Source: OCS116 cluster bacterium (GTDB taxonomy: Bacteria > Pseudomonadota > Alphaproteobacteria > Rhizobiales > OSC116). Taken from it: DNA of 6,846 bases. Under the pieces are notes generated by a model that made no database searches, was not told where the DNA came from, and worked only from the letters and a program-made list of their open reading frames with translations. Made by a program: the position numbers and the translations under genes. The stretch is from contig NVUS02000253.1 of NCBI GenBank assembly GCA_002402005.2, positions 1 to 6,846 on the forward strand. Direction: 5' to 3'. Below, piece by piece: positions 5,895-6,846 of the stretch (the first letter of the stretch is position 1; each line of letters starts with the position of its first letter).

Positions 5895-6556
5895 TTTATA
5901 CCTATATCATCGGCAAATTGTGCGCCCATGCCTTGATTGGTGAAATCATCATTGAAGGCATTTTCAAGCGCGGTCTTTATATTATTATCAATTTGGCCTT
6001 GCCCGACTTGGAATAAGGCACAATCGTCAATGTCATCGCCGGTCAATTGATAGCCGCCTTGTTTTTTGATTAAAAAGGCCGTGTAATATTCTTCGTCAAA
6101 TAGAGTGTATTTAAAATCATCGGTAAGTGGGAGCGCTTGGGGCAGGGTGAGGCTAAACTCTAGGGTGAGGCGGTTGTCTTTAAAAGTAGCTTGCACTTGG
6201 GGTGCATCGGTTGGGGTGATATTTGTGCTGCCATTGGTTATATGGGTAAAATAGAGTAATTCTTTGGCGCCTTCCATGGTTTCTATGCCCATTGTGGTCA
6301 GCTCGTCTTGCTCTAAAAGTTGGTTCTGGTTGTCGTCATAATCGCCTAATAATAACAGGCTGAAATTTTCATCAAATTGCCAGATATAATGTAGGCTGTC
6401 CAAATAATATTGACCGTTTTGGGCCTTTTGAATGTGGAATTTTACGCGTGCATCAATCAAAATATGCGGATGGGCTATGGCCATATTGACTGGCCATAAC
6501 GCAAACAGCAAAGTGAAAATAGAAATGAATTTTATCGATTTGATTTTGAAAGGCAT
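5885..6556 (-). CDS. DUF1007 family exported protein, metal-transport associated
   Basis: This 223-residue protein has a signal peptide (basic start with K4, K6 and K9, then a hydrophobic core, then AIA|HP with likely cleavage after residue 28). The mature N-terminus would be HPHILIDARV, and this HPH start is a family hallmark and a possible metal site. The YIWQFDENFS segment (57-66), the FDEEYYTAF segment (153-161) and two late cysteines (C179, C222) also fit DUF1007. Residues 74-85 form an EF-hand-like loop (D74, N76, N78, L81, E82, E85) lacking the usual Gly at position 6. The biochemical function is not established. Consistent pairing with NicO transporters suggests a periplasmic metal-binding or accessory role. 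Its ATG lies 25 bases inside the znuA end. No clear Shine-Dalgarno sequence is visible, so translation may depend on ribosomes finishing znuA. Confidence 0.88.
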   Translation of the reverse strand: MPFKIKSIKFISIFTLLFALWPVNMAIAHPHILIDARVKFHIQKAQNGQYYLDSLHYIWQFDENFSLLLLGDYDDNQNQLLEQDELTTMGIETMEGAKELLYFTHITNGSTNITPTDAPQVQATFKDNRLTLEFSLTLPQALPLTDDFKYTLFDEEYYTAFLIKKQGGYQLTGDDIDDCALFQVGQGQIDNNIKTALENAFNDDFTNQGMGAQFADDIGIKCG

Positions 6557-6846
6557 TGGGTTAAATGAGTGGTCATGTTTTTGAGTAATATATGGTAAGA
6601 ATTCGAATTTAATTTTAGATCAAAACCCAATGGATCCCAAGAGTTTATTTGCGCTTTGTCATTATTTTTAGCAATGGTTTTGGCCAATTTATCACTGAAT
6701 TGTGGCTCAAGCATGACACAATTGATGGATTTTTGCTCTGCGGCGTCTAGGATTTCTTGCATTTTATGGGCAGAAAGCTGGTGGCTTAGTGTTGGAGTGA
6801 TGGCGAGTGAATGTTTAAGGCCAAAATTTTCGGTATAATAGCCATA
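6532..6846 (-). CDS. znuA: Zinc ABC transporter substrate-binding protein ZnuA, C-terminal part (5' end outside window)
   Basis: The frame is open to the right edge and encodes the last 104 residues of a cluster A-I metal-binding receptor. The segment YGYYTENFGLKHSLAITPTL directly follows the place where ZnuA proteins have their HDAYGYF zinc-ligand histidine, which falls just outside the window. Then come CVMLEPQFSDKLAKTIA (the family's TEPQF region), SWDPLGFDL (the conserved DPLG turn) and a final helix YHILLKNMTTHLTQCL. In this family the receptor captures periplasmic Zn2+ for the ZnuBC permease. An internal ATG at 6762 is not the start, because upstream codons in frame are clearly ZnuA sequence. 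The gene overlaps the DUF1007 gene by 25 bases, placing both in one transcript. The promoter, and any Zur site, would be outside the window. Confidence 0.88.
   Translation of the reverse strand, partial: YGYYTENFGLKHSLAITPTLSHQLSAHKMQEILDAAEQKSINCVMLEPQFSDKLAKTIAKNNDKAQINSWDPLGFDLKLNSNSYHILLKNMTTHLTQCLSKSNR

Noticed and set aside
6656..6838. A 60-codon plus-strand open frame at the right edge.
   Set aside because: It is opposite clear ZnuA coding sequence on the minus strand.

Overview
The window looks like a stretch of an alphaproteobacterial chromosome of moderate to low GC content. The basis is protein resemblance: a proteobacterial ZnuA C-terminus, an alphaproteobacterial-style OmpR regulator, and an SMP-30 lactonase of the type common in Rhizobiales and Rhodobacterales. 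The genus cannot be named. Coding density is very high. No gap exceeds about 235 bases, and I see no tRNA, rRNA, CRISPR array, insertion sequence or phage gene.

Layout. (1) 2-496, plus strand: the C-terminal part of an SMP-30/gluconolactonase-type lactonase, cut by the left window edge. (2) 499-1524, minus strand, convergent with it and 2 bases away: a complete GT-B glycosyltransferase-like protein of the MJ1255/VC2487 family. A perfect 10-bp inverted repeat lies directly before its start codon. (3) 1657-2112, minus strand: a small exported protein with three EF-hands, followed by a convincing intrinsic terminator at 1574-1616. (4) 2348-4458, plus strand, divergent from the EF-hand gene: an OmpR-family response regulator and its sensor histidine kinase, coupled by a TAATG overlap. 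The 235-base divergent region carries a phased direct repeat plus an inverted copy of TTACAA, a good candidate site for the regulator. (5) 6846-4455, all minus strand: the end of znuA (zinc ABC transporter substrate-binding protein, cut by the right window edge), a DUF1007 exported protein, a NicO-family nickel/cobalt transporter and a group III truncated haemoglobin. The first three genes overlap one another, and the globin follows after 54 bases.

How the parts may work together. The EF-hand gene, regulator and kinase look like one regulatory module. A simple model is that the regulator binds the shared intergenic region and controls both itself and the periplasmic EF-hand protein, possibly in response to a cation or envelope signal. 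This is inference. The kinase's sensor region is strongly basic, which argues against an acidic-patch cation sensor of the PhoQ kind. The minus-strand block reads as a transition-metal handling operon with zinc capture (ZnuA), a periplasmic metal-associated protein (DUF1007) and a membrane metal permease (NicO). A heme protein at its end is less expected. The globin and kinase genes converge and share bases of their stop codons, with no terminator visible between them.

Nothing here is clearly a new defence or mobile system. The most testable leads are the EF-hand/two-component module with its intergenic sites, the palindrome at the glycosyltransferase start, and the metal-operon/globin linkage.
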